Origin: an uncultured Bacilli bacterium
GTDB taxonomy: Bacteria; Bacillota_I; Bacilli_A; RF39; UBA660
DNA length: 64,000 nucleotides
Direction: 5' to 3'
Assembly (NCBI GenBank): GCA_934085595.1
Contig: CAKOHK010000007.1
Span: 1 to 64,000, forward strand
The translations under genes and the position numbers were made by a program. This document shows, in pieces, positions 1-7,545 of this stretch. Every line of letters begins with the position of its first letter. Position 1 is the stretch's first letter. The notes below the pieces were generated by a model that saw nothing but the letters and a program-made list of their open reading frames with translations, searched no databases and was not told the DNA's origin.

Positions 1-373
1 GAGGTTATTTCTTTATAACTTATATATGTAGTAAAAATATAATTAAAGAAAAATAATATATCTGATAAAACGATAAATAAAATTATAGAATATAAAATTG
101 AATCTCAGTAGTTTGACTAATCTTAATATATAGTATATAATTATGAACAGAAAAAACACAAATGTATGATTTTCTAATTCGCACAATTTATTGAACTTTG
201 AAATATGGTATAATGATGGCAGTGAACGGATGTGGACGGTGTCCACAATTTGTCCACAGTAGAGAAATATTTATAATATAAATAGTACAGATAATACAAA
301 TAATATAGATGTTACCTAGTCTTGAAAAGCCTGAAATACAGGTAATATTATAAATACAAATAATACAGATAAT
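1..373. other. Gene-free AT-rich stretch
   Basis: No convincing gene is seen on either strand; the only open frames are short and without ribosome binding sites. A TATAAT box lies at 209-214, followed by an inverted repeat GTGGAC-ggt-GTCCAC (232-246) with a second GTCCAC at 252-257. Asn/Thr-rich codon runs (AAT, ACA, GAT) from about 262 onward look like a decayed low-complexity protein segment leading into the SEC-C tail that follows. Confidence 0.5.
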
Positions 374-433
374 ATGGGAGTACAAAGTTCTTGTGGATCG
401 GGGAAGAAGTATAAAAATTGTTGTGGTAGATAG
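374..433 (+). pseudogene. Orphan SEC-C zinc-motif tail, copy 1
   Basis: A 19-codon frame ends with CGSGKKYKNCCGR and a TAG stop. This matches the SEC-C metal-binding motif normally found at the C-terminus of SecA and many other proteins. The same frame is open back to a TGA at 332-334 and codes only Asn/Thr/Asp-rich sequence, so no parent domain remains. There is no ribosome binding site before the ATG, and a strong intrinsic terminator follows directly. I read it as the 3' remnant of a lost gene; an expressed zinc micropeptide is less likely. Two related tails lie at 1872 and 5080. Confidence 0.55.
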
Positions 434-435
434 CT

Positions 436-463
436 AAAAGCCCTTAAATTAAGGGCTTTTTCT
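436..463 (+). terminator. Intrinsic terminator after SEC-C tail 1
   Basis: AAAGCCCTTAA and TTAAGGGCTTT form a perfect stem followed by a T-run. It lies immediately downstream of the TAG stop at 431-433. Confidence 0.8.
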
Positions 464-486
464 ATACACGAAATTAGACAATATTA

Positions 487-515
487 TTTAGATACGTTTT
501 GAAAACGTATCTAAA
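487..515. repeat. 29-bp perfect palindrome with GATACGTT half-sites
   Basis: The 14-bp arm TTTAGATACGTTTT is followed by one G and then its exact reverse complement. The 13-mer TTTAGATACGTTT recurs at 1762-1774, just after the downstream gene, with a further partial copy (ATAGATACGTTC) beside it. It could be an operator, a terminator-like hairpin or a recombination site. The two-sided placement around one gene is what makes it notable. Confidence 0.7.
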
Positions 516-640
516 ATGTATCTAGAAACAAATATGAATAAGAAAAACATAGGTGGTTTTTCAATACTTTTATTGCCTTTGAACCACTGCCATAGTGATA
601 GTGGTAAAAGTATGATATAATTAAACTAGGAGTTGATAGT

Positions 641-1756
641 ATGAAAGTAAGGAATAATTATAATGAATGTTTAACAAATTTAGCTTGTTCTATAAGAAAA
701 TATTTTGAGTTAGAATATAAGCATAATACAATTGATTATATAGATAAGATACTGAATGAAAATGAACCTAAAAATGTTGTAACAATACTATGTGATGGAA
801 TGGGTTCTAATATAATAGATAGAATTTTATCTAAGGATTCTTTTCTTTTAAAATATAGGATAAAGTCAATAACTACTGTGTTTCCAGCAACAACTGTTGC
901 AGCTACTACATCTATGATGACAGGCTTAAACCCAGTTGAAACAGCTATGCTAGGTTGGGATATGTATTATAAAGATATTGACAAAACCATTACAACGTTT
1001 ATGAATTCTGAAAAGGGTGATGAAGAATATACTCCATTACAAGAAGCAATTGAATATAAAAACAAGCATATGATTACTAAGTCTATAATGGAAGAAATTA
1101 ATGAAAAAGGAAAAGATTCAGGGTATATTTTATTTCCGTTTGGAAAAAAATCATATGTCGACAGGGAAGACTTATACAATAAAATAGAAACATTATGTAA
1201 TGAAGAAGGAAAAAAATATATTTATGCATATGATATAGAACCAGATCATACAATGCATGAACTTGGAACTGATGCACATGAAATAAATGAAATTGTTGAA
1301 AATATTAATTCTAAAGTAGAAGAATTAAGTAGAAGATTAAAAGATACAGTAATATTTGTTGTGGCCGATCATGGACATAAAAATGTAGAAAACATAATGC
1401 TTGAAGATTATCCTGATATAGTTGATTGTTTAGAAAAAAATACTTCACTTGAATCAAGAGCAATAAATTTTTTCATAAGGGAAAATAAAAAACGAAAATT
1501 TGAAGTGTTATTTAATGAATATTTTAGTAATGATTTCGATTTATATACTAAAGAAGATGTGATAAATTCTAATCTGTTTGGTAAAGGTAAAGAAAATGAA
1601 ATTTTTCGTGATATATTAGGAGATTATCTTGCAATAGCAAAAACAAACAAAACATTATTATATGGTGGCTCTGAAATATTAAAGTCTCAACATGCAGGTT
1701 ACACCGACGATGAAATTTATGTACCTTTAATTGTAATAAATACAAATAAAATATAA
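641..1756 (+). CDS. Alkaline-phosphatase-superfamily phosphodiesterase / nucleotide pyrophosphatase-like
   Basis: This 371-aa protein belongs to the type I phosphodiesterase / alkaline phosphatase superfamily, whose members hydrolyse phosphodiesters or phosphomonoesters with two metal ions. The expected ligands are in order: D52 in CDGMGSN, a Thr-rich nucleophile block near residues 79-95 (FPATTVAATTSMMTG), D202 and H206 in EPDHTMHELG, D243-H244 in ADHGH, and H351 in QHAGYT. There is no signal peptide, so it is probably cytoplasmic. The ATG has a GGAG site 8 nt upstream and a TATAAT-like box near 616. It stands alone, flanked by GATACGTT repeats and SEC-C remnants, and may be a cargo gene. 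The substrate is unknown. Confidence 0.85.
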   Translation: MKVRNNYNECLTNLACSIRKYFELEYKHNTIDYIDKILNENEPKNVVTILCDGMGSNIIDRILSKDSFLLKYRIKSITTVFPATTVAATTSMMTGLNPVETAMLGWDMYYKDIDKTITTFMNSEKGDEEYTPLQEAIEYKNKHMITKSIMEEINEKGKDSGYILFPFGKKSYVDREDLYNKIETLCNEEGKKYIYAYDIEPDHTMHELGTDAHEINEIVENINSKVEELSRRLKDTVIFVVADHGHKNVENIMLEDYPDIVDCLEKNTSLESRAINFFIRENKKRKFEVLFNEYFSNDFDLYTKEDVINSNLFGKGKENEIFRDILGDYLAIAKTNKTLLYGGSEILKSQHAGYTDDEIYVPLIVINTNKI

Positions 1757-1761
1757 ATAAT

Positions 1762-1786
1762 TTTAGATACGTTTATAGATACGTTC
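1762..1786. repeat. Direct repeats of the TTTAGATACGTTT motif
   Basis: TTTAGATACGTTT at 1762-1774 is identical to the left arm of the palindrome at 487. It is followed at once by a second partial copy, ATAGATACGTTC. Together with the upstream palindrome it brackets the phosphodiesterase gene. Confidence 0.6.
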
Positions 1787-1871
1787 TGCTAGTAGAGTGG
1801 AGTGTAATCGAGTGTTGTAAAGTGCATAAAAGTGTAAATTTAAAGGATAAAATGCTCTAAAGTGGAGCAGA

Positions 1872-1934
1872 ATGACACATAATAAAATGCCATGTGGGAG
1901 TGGACGCAAGTATAAAGTTTGTTGCGGTAAATAA
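1872..1934 (+). pseudogene. Orphan SEC-C zinc-motif tail, copy 2
   Basis: A short frame beginning MTHNKM ends with PCGSGRKYKVCCGK and TAA, an intact SEC-C motif (C-G-S-G then C-C-G). Upstream the frame is open only back to a TAA near 1850, so no larger domain is attached. A GTGGAG lies just before the ATG, so expression as a ~20-aa peptide cannot be excluded. A terminator follows, as with copy 1. It is most simply the surviving 3' end of a degraded gene. Confidence 0.5.
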
Positions 1935-1941
1935 TACTAAG

Positions 1942-1975
1942 AACCCTTGTGAAATAAGACTTTACGAGGGTTTTT
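1942..1975 (+). terminator. Intrinsic terminator after SEC-C tail 2
   Basis: AACCCTTGTGAAA pairs imperfectly with TTTACGAGGGTT, followed by TTTTTA. Confidence 0.65.
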
Positions 1976-2011
1976 ATAATTCACATTCTGTCAAAAGTTT
2001 CTAAAATACCA

Positions 2012-2040
2012 TTGATTTTTTATTTATTTTGTTCTATTAA
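2012..2040 (+). promoter_or_regulatory. Promoter of structured RNA, copy 1
   Basis: The -35 is TTGATT, the spacer 17 bp and the -10 TATTAA. Transcription would start at about 2048, exactly where the closing stem of the RNA begins. Confidence 0.6.
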
Positions 2041-2047
2041 ATTCATT

Positions 2048-2238
2048 GCAAACCTCCCTGAGTAGTTATGCATATTGTAAACATGGAGCAAAAGAGTATT
2101 CTTGAGGTTCCGATATTTAGTAGCATAGACTACATTACGGCATAGACCGTTTTAAATTAAATTTGATTGTGCGATAGAGCACGTAACAGTTATTATACTG
2201 TTTTGTCAAACTATTTCAAGTGGTGGTTTGCTTTTTTT
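2048..2238 (+). ncRNA. Candidate structured small RNA, copy 1 (191 nt)
   Basis: The 5' end GCAAACCTCC can pair with GGTGGTTTGC at 2222-2231 (one T-T mismatch), followed directly by seven T. Inside are hairpins GTAG-CATAGA-CTAC (2120-2133), ACGG-CATAGA-CCGT (2137-2150), GTGC-GATAGA-GCAC (2169-2182) and AACAGT-TATTAT-ACTGTT (2185-2202), plus a weaker AAGA-GTAT-TCTT stem. Promoter position and U-tract both favour the plus strand. I do not recognise it as a known family. A 6S-like length is noted, but there is no rod-like fold. Confidence 0.6.
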
Positions 2239-2268
2239 GTGAAAAATTGAAAAATTTTGATGGTTAGG

Positions 2269-2298
2269 TTGTGGACACAGTCTGCCGTATGTTATAAT
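2269..2298 (+). promoter_or_regulatory. Promoter for the HExxH peptidase gene
   Basis: The -35 is TTGTGG, the spacer 18 bp and the -10 TATAAT. It lies at the 3' border of the repeat, and copy 2 carries the equivalent (TTGCAG, 17 bp, TATAAT). The repeat thus delivers both an RNA gene and a downstream promoter. Confidence 0.55.
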
Positions 2299-2317
2299 TA
2301 TTATAGGGTGATAGAGA

Positions 2318-3223
2318 ATGGGATATGATGCTCTAATTGGTAGTATTAGTAAAATAACATTATCAAAGGAAGAAGAAAAAAAAGAATATATTCCTCAATT
2401 TATAGAATTATATGGAAATCCAGAATCAGAACAAATCGTTGCAGAAGATCCATATTATTTAAATAAGATGAGAGTAACTATGGAACAATTAAAATCAATT
2501 AGAGGACAATATTCATCTAATAAAGATTTTTATATTGCAGTTTCAAAGATGTTTGCTCAAACTTATATTCCATTAATGATACAAGAATATGGAATAACAA
2601 ATGAAGAATTAGTATCCAAATTGCTTAATATAGCAAATGGTAATGGGATAAAAATTTTTGATAGAGGTGAAGCACAAGCATATGCTGAAAGCTTTGGAGA
2701 TAGAATTAATGGAGATGTCGGTGCTTTTAAATACCGTGATATGGTTTGCTTTACGCCTGATGCTGAAAGTAAACAAGCAGAAGTATCTATTGAAGAAAGT
2801 GTAATGAATGCCACGAGAATGTTATCTTCAATGATACATGAAACAATGCATTTAGTAATTAATGTTACAAAAGAAGAACATTTTAATTATGGAGATGAAT
2901 CTAAATTAACAAGTGGTGGTTCTATATTAAATGAGGGACTTGTAGAAATGCATGCGTTAGATTTTGCTAAAAAACATAATTTAGTTCATTTTCCTGCATT
3001 ATATTATTTAAATGATGTAAAAATGTGTAGAACGTTAAAAGAATTATATGGTGAGGAAGAATTTGAAAGGTTAGCTTTCACAGGAACTTATGAAGAAATG
3101 ATTCCAAGCGAATTGTTAGAACAATATAAAATGGCTGAAAGAATTAGATATTTTTCTAGAAAAGGCTATATTGTAGATCCTACTCAAATAGATATATCAG
3201 AAGAATCAAGAAATATCAAGTAA
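2318..3223 (+). CDS. Putative zinc metallopeptidase (HExxH), cytoplasmic
   Basis: This 301-aa protein carries a zincin motif HETMH at residues 174-178 within a helix (MLSSMIHETMHLVIN), and a downstream NEGLVEM segment (E206/E210) suited to be the third zinc ligand. There is no signal peptide or membrane segment, so it likely acts in the cytoplasm. I do not recognise a named family, and the substrate is unknown. It directly follows RNA copy 1 and is read from the promoter at the repeat edge. It is one of few intact genes in a region otherwise full of remnants. The zincin call rests on the motif alone. Confidence 0.65.
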   Translation: MGYDALIGSISKITLSKEEEKKEYIPQFIELYGNPESEQIVAEDPYYLNKMRVTMEQLKSIRGQYSSNKDFYIAVSKMFAQTYIPLMIQEYGITNEELVSKLLNIANGNGIKIFDRGEAQAYAESFGDRINGDVGAFKYRDMVCFTPDAESKQAEVSIEESVMNATRMLSSMIHETMHLVINVTKEEHFNYGDESKLTSGGSILNEGLVEMHALDFAKKHNLVHFPALYYLNDVKMCRTLKELYGEEEFERLAFTGTYEEMIPSELLEQYKMAERIRYFSRKGYIVDPTQIDISEESRNIK

Positions 3224-3304
3224 AAACAATAAGTCCGGTTGAAAAAGAATATTTAGAAACATAAAAAATAATAAGTAATAAAATTGATGACAAAACAAAG
3301 AATG

Positions 3305-3327
3305 AATAGAGTGTATACTCTATTTTT
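3305..3327 (+). terminator. Intrinsic terminator
   Basis: AATAGAGT-gtat-ACTCTATT is a perfect stem followed by TTT. It lies after the peptidase gene and before the integrase remnant. Confidence 0.75.
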
Positions 3328-3351
3328 ATATATAAATCAGGGATAAGGAGA

Positions 3352-3989
3352 GTGATAAAACGATTAGCATAAGAAAAAGAGGTAATGTTTATCAATATTG
3401 TTCTGAAGTAGAAAAGTAAATGGAAAGAAAAAGCAAATAAATAAATGTGGGTTTTAAAACAAAAAATGAAACATATACAGAAGGACAAAAGGCAAATGAT
3501 GAATTCGTTATTAGAGTAACAAATATAGAGTGTAATATGCTATATGGAGATTATTGGATGAAGGAGTATTTTGAAATTAATTACAAGTATTTAACAGCAA
3601 AAAGATATAAAGAAGCTTTTAGAAATATTAAAAAGGAATTAGGTAATCATAAGTTATTGGCACTGACACATATATACTAAATCAAACAATGTTAAAATTA
3701 TACCAAATATCCGGTACAAGAGACGCATTAAGAAATTTTCAAAAGGGTTATTAAAAGCTCTTTAAGAGATGCAACTTATTGCGTTGGATTTATTAAGAAT
3801 AATCTAACTTCAGAGTTAAAAATACCTAGAGTATTATCGCTTGAATTAAAAAACGATGTAAGTCACATCTATACTAAAGAAGAAATAGAAATAGTTTTAA
3901 GTAGATTTAAAAATAATAAAGTGTTTATTGGCACATTTTTAACTGCTTGTTATACAGGAATGAAAACTGGTGTCTTGAGCGAGTTTTAA
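3352..3989 (+). pseudogene. Degraded site-specific tyrosine integrase
   Basis: One frame reads through several in-frame stops but keeps the layout of a phage/ICE tyrosine recombinase. First comes ISIRKRGNVYQY (typical N-terminal start), then GFKTKNETYTEGQK, then a core-binding segment (YLTAKRYKEAFRNIKKEL, 3447-3680). After two more stops comes a core-binding/catalytic segment with SSLRDATYCVGFIKNN and FLTACYTGMKTGVLSEF. It ends with a TAA before the catalytic R..HxxR..Y residues, so it is clearly inactive. It shows that this region once received an integrating element. Confidence 0.8.
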
Positions 3990-4118
3990 TACATATGGTT
4001 TGCTACACATAATAAAATATACATTTTTATAAAATACATTTTACTATAATGAAGGTATATTTCTAACTAATGATAAGGTATAATTTCTAAAAATGATTAA
4101 CGAAAATTAGCGAGGTGG
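3990..4118. other. AT-rich gap before sigma gene
   Basis: Nothing recognisable is seen here apart from AT-rich sequence. The missing C-terminus of the integrase is not found in any frame. Confidence 0.4.
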
Positions 4119-4146
4119 TTGACAAATAAGCAAAATATGATATCAT
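4119..4146 (+). promoter_or_regulatory. Promoter of the sigma-factor gene
   Basis: A consensus -35 TTGACA is followed by a 16-bp spacer and TATCAT. The GGAGG ribosome site at 4189-4193 lies downstream. Confidence 0.6.
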
Positions 4147-4198
4147 ATAACAAAAAAAGAGCCTCGAAGTATCATACCTTGAAAAATTGGAGGTTAGT

Positions 4199-5020
4199 AT
4201 GAATACAGATGAAATATTTATAGACTCTAACAAATTACCGCAGCTATTACCTAAATCCCAATTAAATGAACTCTTAGATAGAGTAAAATTGGGCAATGAA
4301 GATGCTATAAAAATGGTAGCAGAACATAATATTAGATTAGTTTTGCATGAAGTAAATAATAGATTTAAATCTGTTGAATATGATAAAAAAGATTTAGTTT
4401 CAATAGGAAATGTTGGTTTAATGAAAGCAATAACAACATTTGATAAATCTAAAAAAGTTGAGTTTTCAACTTATGCAATAAAATGTATTGATAATGAAAT
4501 ACTATTGTTTTTAAGAAAATTAAAGAAAGATCAAAAAGTAGATAGCTTAGAAAAAATAATTACATATGACGAAGAAGGCAAAAAAGTAAAAATAGAAGAT
4601 ACAATTAGTGATGAAACAGATATTGCTGAAAATTATGAAAAAATTATAACTTATAAAATTATATGAGAAGTTGTACAAGAGTTACCAGATCGAGATAAAG
4701 AAATAATTGGGCTTTATTTTGGATTTTATAATAACGAAATTCATACTCAAAAAGAAATTGCTGATATGATGTCTATCTCTCAATCCAATATATCAAAATC
4801 AATAACAAAAATTGTAAAGAAAATAGGAATTCAATTGAAAAACCTTGGTGTAACAGAAACAACGGGAAGAACTAATAAAGACACTATAAAAGTTAATAAA
4901 TCAACATTACCAATGTCTACTGTCACTCCAATAATGGATGTTCAAACTCGAAAAAATATGGAATCAAGTGAAATTGCTACAGCAGCAGACTTTCCTTTAG
5001 CTCTAAAAAAAGATAAGTAA
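4199..5020 (+). pseudogene. Sporulation-type sigma-70 family factor interrupted by one in-frame TGA
   Basis: The ATG at 4199 has GGAGG 5 nt upstream. The first 155 codons give sigma region 2: RNIRLVLHEVNNRF-type core, DLVSIGNVGLMKAITTFD, and FSTYAIKCIDNEILLFLRK, as in SigK/SigE-like factors. A single TGA at 4664-4666 sits between regions 2 and 4. The same frame then continues without interruption through region 4 (ELPDRDKEIIGLYFG, QKEIADMMSISQSNISKSI) and a ~50-aa Thr/Lys-rich tail to TAA. UGA is a stop in this organism. Either the gene is freshly dead by a nonsense change (for example AGA or GGA to TGA) or the stop is read through. The region-4 half alone has an internal ATG at 4766 but no evident ribosome site. 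Confidence 0.8.
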
Positions 5021-5079
5021 TACCAAAACCAGTCTAAATTCAATTACTATAAGATTCCTTTCTACATCAAATTTGATCT

Positions 5080-5121
5080 TGCAATTATGGTAAGAAACAC
5101 AAGCAATATTGCGGTAAATAA
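5080..5121 (+). pseudogene. Orphan SEC-C zinc-motif tail, copy 3 (degenerate)
   Basis: The frame reads CNYGKKHKQYCGK and then TAA. It aligns with the SEC-C tails at 374 and 1872 but has lost Ser and one of the paired Cys residues (Y for C). No start or parent domain is present upstream. It is a more decayed relative of the other two. Confidence 0.45.
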
Positions 5122-5239
5122 TAAGTTTTAAAAAAGTAAAAAAACAGAAGTATGTACAAAATTAGATTTATGCACGTTTTAAATTCGTAATATCAATTTA
5201 TATGTTTTAAAACTAGCAGTAAATTTTTTGCACTTTTCT

Positions 5240-5269
5240 TTTACATATTTATCAAAATTCTGTTATAAT
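5240..5269 (+). promoter_or_regulatory. Promoter of the HTH-WYL gene
   Basis: TTTACA, an 18-bp spacer and TATAAT. Its position excludes translation starts upstream of about 5275 and supports the ATG at 5294. Confidence 0.65.
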
Positions 5270-5293
5270 ACTAGAAACATTGGTGGTGGTTTA

Positions 5294-5773
5294 ATGTCTA
5301 AAATTAGTAATGTACTCACTATGATTGAATGCTTAAGTACGGGAAGAAAATATAGTATTTCTGAATTATCTGAAAAGTTAGAAGTTACTCCTAGAATGAT
5401 TAGAGTATATAAAGATGAAATAGAAAAAGCAGGTATTTATATAGATACTATTAAAGGACCATATGGTGGTTATGTTTTAAATCAGAATATAAATGTCCCA
5501 AAAAGATTTATTACACCAAATGATATAAATATAAAAAATAAAAATTTATACAATTCAATAAATAGAGCTATTAAAGAAAAAAGAAAATGTTTAATAGAGT
5601 ATTATTCTAAAAGTAAGGAAAATATTTCAATTAGAACAATTTATCCATACGATTTAATACTTTTGGGTAATGAATGGGGAATTGCGGCTTACTGTGAATT
5701 AAAAGAAGAAATAAGACATTTCTATATAAATAGAATTAAATCCGTTAAATTATTAGAAGATTATTATAACTGA
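5294..5773 (+). CDS. Short HTH-WYL transcriptional regulator
   Basis: The 159-aa product has an N-terminal HTH_11-type winged helix (about residues 3-55, with ISELSEKLEVTPRMIRVYKDEI) and then a WYL domain (about 90-155) with YPYDLILLGNEWGIAAYC and a FYINRIKSVKLL end. WYL proteins are DNA-binding regulators that sense nucleic acid or nucleotide ligands. They are usually about 300 aa with a C-terminal WCX segment; here WCX is absent and the linker is short. GGTGGTGG precedes the ATG. The protein stops with TGA. It may be a natural short form or a truncation, and its targets are unknown. Confidence 0.75.
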   Translation: MSKISNVLTMIECLSTGRKYSISELSEKLEVTPRMIRVYKDEIEKAGIYIDTIKGPYGGYVLNQNINVPKRFITPNDINIKNKNLYNSINRAIKEKRKCLIEYYSKSKENISIRTIYPYDLILLGNEWGIAAYCELKEEIRHFYINRIKSVKLLEDYYN

Positions 5774-5784
5774 CATATATATTG

Positions 5785-5820
5785 CCTCTTTCTATGTTAA
5801 AATTTAATTAAAGAAAGAGG
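5785..5820. repeat. Inverted repeat CCTCTTTCT / AGAAAGAGG
   Basis: A 9-bp stem with an 18-nt loop lies between the WYL gene and the RdgB gene. There is no T-run on either side, so it is a poor terminator. It could be an operator or a transcript-stabilising hairpin. Confidence 0.4.
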
Positions 5821-5930
5821 TTATATAACAATTAAAGAGGGACATATAATAATAATTCAAACATATCTTTCAAAGTTGAAATATAATCTGAAATTGATAA
5901 AACTATATTTTTTTAGAGGAGAAATGTAAA

Positions 5931-6545
5931 ATGAAAAAACTAATATATGTAACCGGAAATTATGGCAAATATATTTCAGTCAAGGAATGTTTTGAAGAAA
6001 AAGATATAGATATAGATTTTTATAAATTTGACTTTAAAGAAATCGAAATAAATGACATTGAAAAAATATCAAGAAAAAAAGCATTGGATGCATATCAACT
6101 TTTACAAACACCTTGTTTTGTGGCTGACACAGGATTTTATATAGATGATTATCCGAATAATCCAGGATATCCTGGAGCATTTGTTAAAAGAAGCAAAATT
6201 AGTTCAGATATAGATGAATTACTTGAAGCAATGAAAAATCAAAACAATAGAACATGTAGTTTTATAGACTGTTTAACATTTTACGACGGCAATGAATTTT
6301 ATATTTTTTATGGAGTAAGTAGTGGAACATTAGCATTAAGTAAAAAAGGAAATTCAATTAAAAGAGCAAAGTCTAATCTTTGGTATGTGTTTATACCAAA
6401 TAATTGTGATAAAACTTTAGCAGAAATGTCTGATGAAGAAAGAAAAAATAGAAATGACGGACATACATCGGCAACAGAATTATTTGCTGAATGGTACAAA
6501 AATATTTACTTAAAACAAAATGCAAAAAAATTAACTAGTGGTTAG
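5931..6545 (+). CDS. Non-canonical purine NTP pyrophosphatase (RdgB/HAM1-like)
   Basis: This 204-aa protein belongs to the HAM1/ITPase family, which hydrolyses ITP, XTP and dITP to monophosphates and keeps deaminated purines out of nucleic acids. It shows the family start YVTGNYGKY (T-x-N-x-x-K), the catalytic block CFVADTGFYID (residues about 62-72) and YPGAFVK. The segment after residue 160 is divergent, with DGHTSATELFAEW in place of the usual SHR ending. The ATG has AGAGGAGAAATG just upstream. Its length fits the family. The divergence suggests a paralogue or acquired copy, not necessarily the housekeeping enzyme. Confidence 0.75.
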   Translation: MKKLIYVTGNYGKYISVKECFEEKDIDIDFYKFDFKEIEINDIEKISRKKALDAYQLLQTPCFVADTGFYIDDYPNNPGYPGAFVKRSKISSDIDELLEAMKNQNNRTCSFIDCLTFYDGNEFYIFYGVSSGTLALSKKGNSIKRAKSNLWYVFIPNNCDKTLAEMSDEERKNRNDGHTSATELFAEWYKNIYLKQNAKKLTSG

Positions 6546-6628
6546 TGATAAAAAAGTAGAAATAAAAAAGACAATTATAGTTTTCATATAGTTTCATAAT
6601 CATCTTTATATGTGATTTTAATAATATT

Positions 6629-7288
6629 TTATATTTTGGATTTAAGTAGTTCTTTAGGATAATCTAGTTCGTTAACTTCACAAAATTTCTTTTTGAATAA
6701 TTCCTTATCGCTGGTTAATAATCTTATATCTTCTAAATATTTTTTATAATTTAAATCTTCAAAATACATTTTTTCGTTAGCATAGCCATTTTCTCCAAAT
6801 TTTTCTTGCAGATGCAGCCTTGATCCTTCAATTATTTCATCTATATCATAATTTTTATTGTGTTCAACTCGGTAACTATAAGTACGCATTAAAGAAACTT
6901 CTAAGGTTGTATTTCTATCGGCAGATGAAACAATTTTTCCATAAATGCTTCTTGGTTCACCTCCTAAACTAGCTCTGTGATCATATACAGCATCAGCCAT
7001 AATTCGAATTTCTTCTTCTGTAAAAAACCTTCTTAACATTTTATCGGCAAGTAACATCTCTGCTGAAATTTTCTCATGATTTTTAGCATCAATATGATGT
7101 CCGATGTCATGATATGCAGCAATAACATAAACCATATCATAGTTGATATCTTCAACAAGTCTTGCAAACATAAAACTTCTTTCTATTACATAATTTATAT
7201 GAAAAATCCCATGTCCTACTTCATTTTTTTCATAAATAGGAAAAATATTTTCTGAAATATATTTTTTTAATTCTTCATTAATTTTCAT
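6629..7288 (-). CDS. HD-domain phosphohydrolase
   Basis: The product is a 219-aa cytoplasmic HD-superfamily protein. Metal ligands are visible at H30 (FHINYV), H60-D61 (AAYHDIG), H104 (DHRAS) and D124 (SSADR), giving the H...HD...D pattern. Known relatives cleave phosphoesters of nucleotides, but the substrate here is not evident. The ATG at 7288 is preferred because GGAAGG lies 7 nt upstream; a second ATG 6 nt earlier is too close. It is a lone minus-strand gene between plus-strand remnants. Confidence 0.8.
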   Translation of the reverse strand: MKINEELKKYISENIFPIYEKNEVGHGIFHINYVIERSFMFARLVEDINYDMVYVIAAYHDIGHHIDAKNHEKISAEMLLADKMLRRFFTEEEIRIMADAVYDHRASLGGEPRSIYGKIVSSADRNTTLEVSLMRTYSYRVEHNKNYDIDEIIEGSRLHLQEKFGENGYANEKMYFEDLNYKKYLEDIRLLTSDKELFKKKFCEVNELDYPKELLKSKI

Positions 7289-7545
7289 TTGCATTACCTT
7301 CCATCACAATTATAACATATAAATCTTTATTTTCAATTTTTTATAGGCTTTACCGTTAATTTAAATAATTACTTTAAATATTTAGTTACATAGACAAAAA
7401 ATAATATGGCTCTATGCTATTGCTTTCTAAATAAATAAAAATAAAACAGGTTTTTAATAGAAATATAATAAAAAGGTATAATTCCCCTTACCTCATTGCA
7501 ATGTGGTATTGCAGAACTAAGTTAATAAAGTTTTTCTAATATAGA
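7289..7545. other. AT-rich gap
   Basis: No gene is seen. An inverted repeat TGCAAT-gtggt-ATTGCA lies near 7497-7514; its role is unknown. Confidence 0.35.

Larger units (their letters stand above)
1984..2288. repeat. ~305-bp direct repeat, copy 1
   Basis: This segment is almost identical to 8257-8560. The few differences lie in the spacer T-run, a handful of single bases and the outer closing stem. It contains a complete promoter, the 191-nt structured RNA and the start of a second promoter that serves the next gene. The 6.3 kb between the copies is unrelated sequence, and neither copy has an ORF. Confidence 0.95.

Noticed and set aside
43..385. Two minus-strand open frames of 65-67 codons near the left edge.
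   Set aside because: They are low-complexity Ile/Tyr/Phe frames from AT-rich DNA without ribosome sites or family features.
2048..2238. The repeat RNA could be 6S RNA, given its ~190-nt length.
   Set aside because: 6S folds as one long rod with a central bubble. Here the inside of the closing stem is a row of short local hairpins, and two near-identical copies exist. A model search is still needed for certainty.
4664..4666. The in-frame TGA might be read as Trp (mycoplasma code 4).
   Set aside because: An intact RF2 (prfB) with SPF and GGQ motifs is present, several genuine genes end with TGA, and Trp is encoded by TGG.
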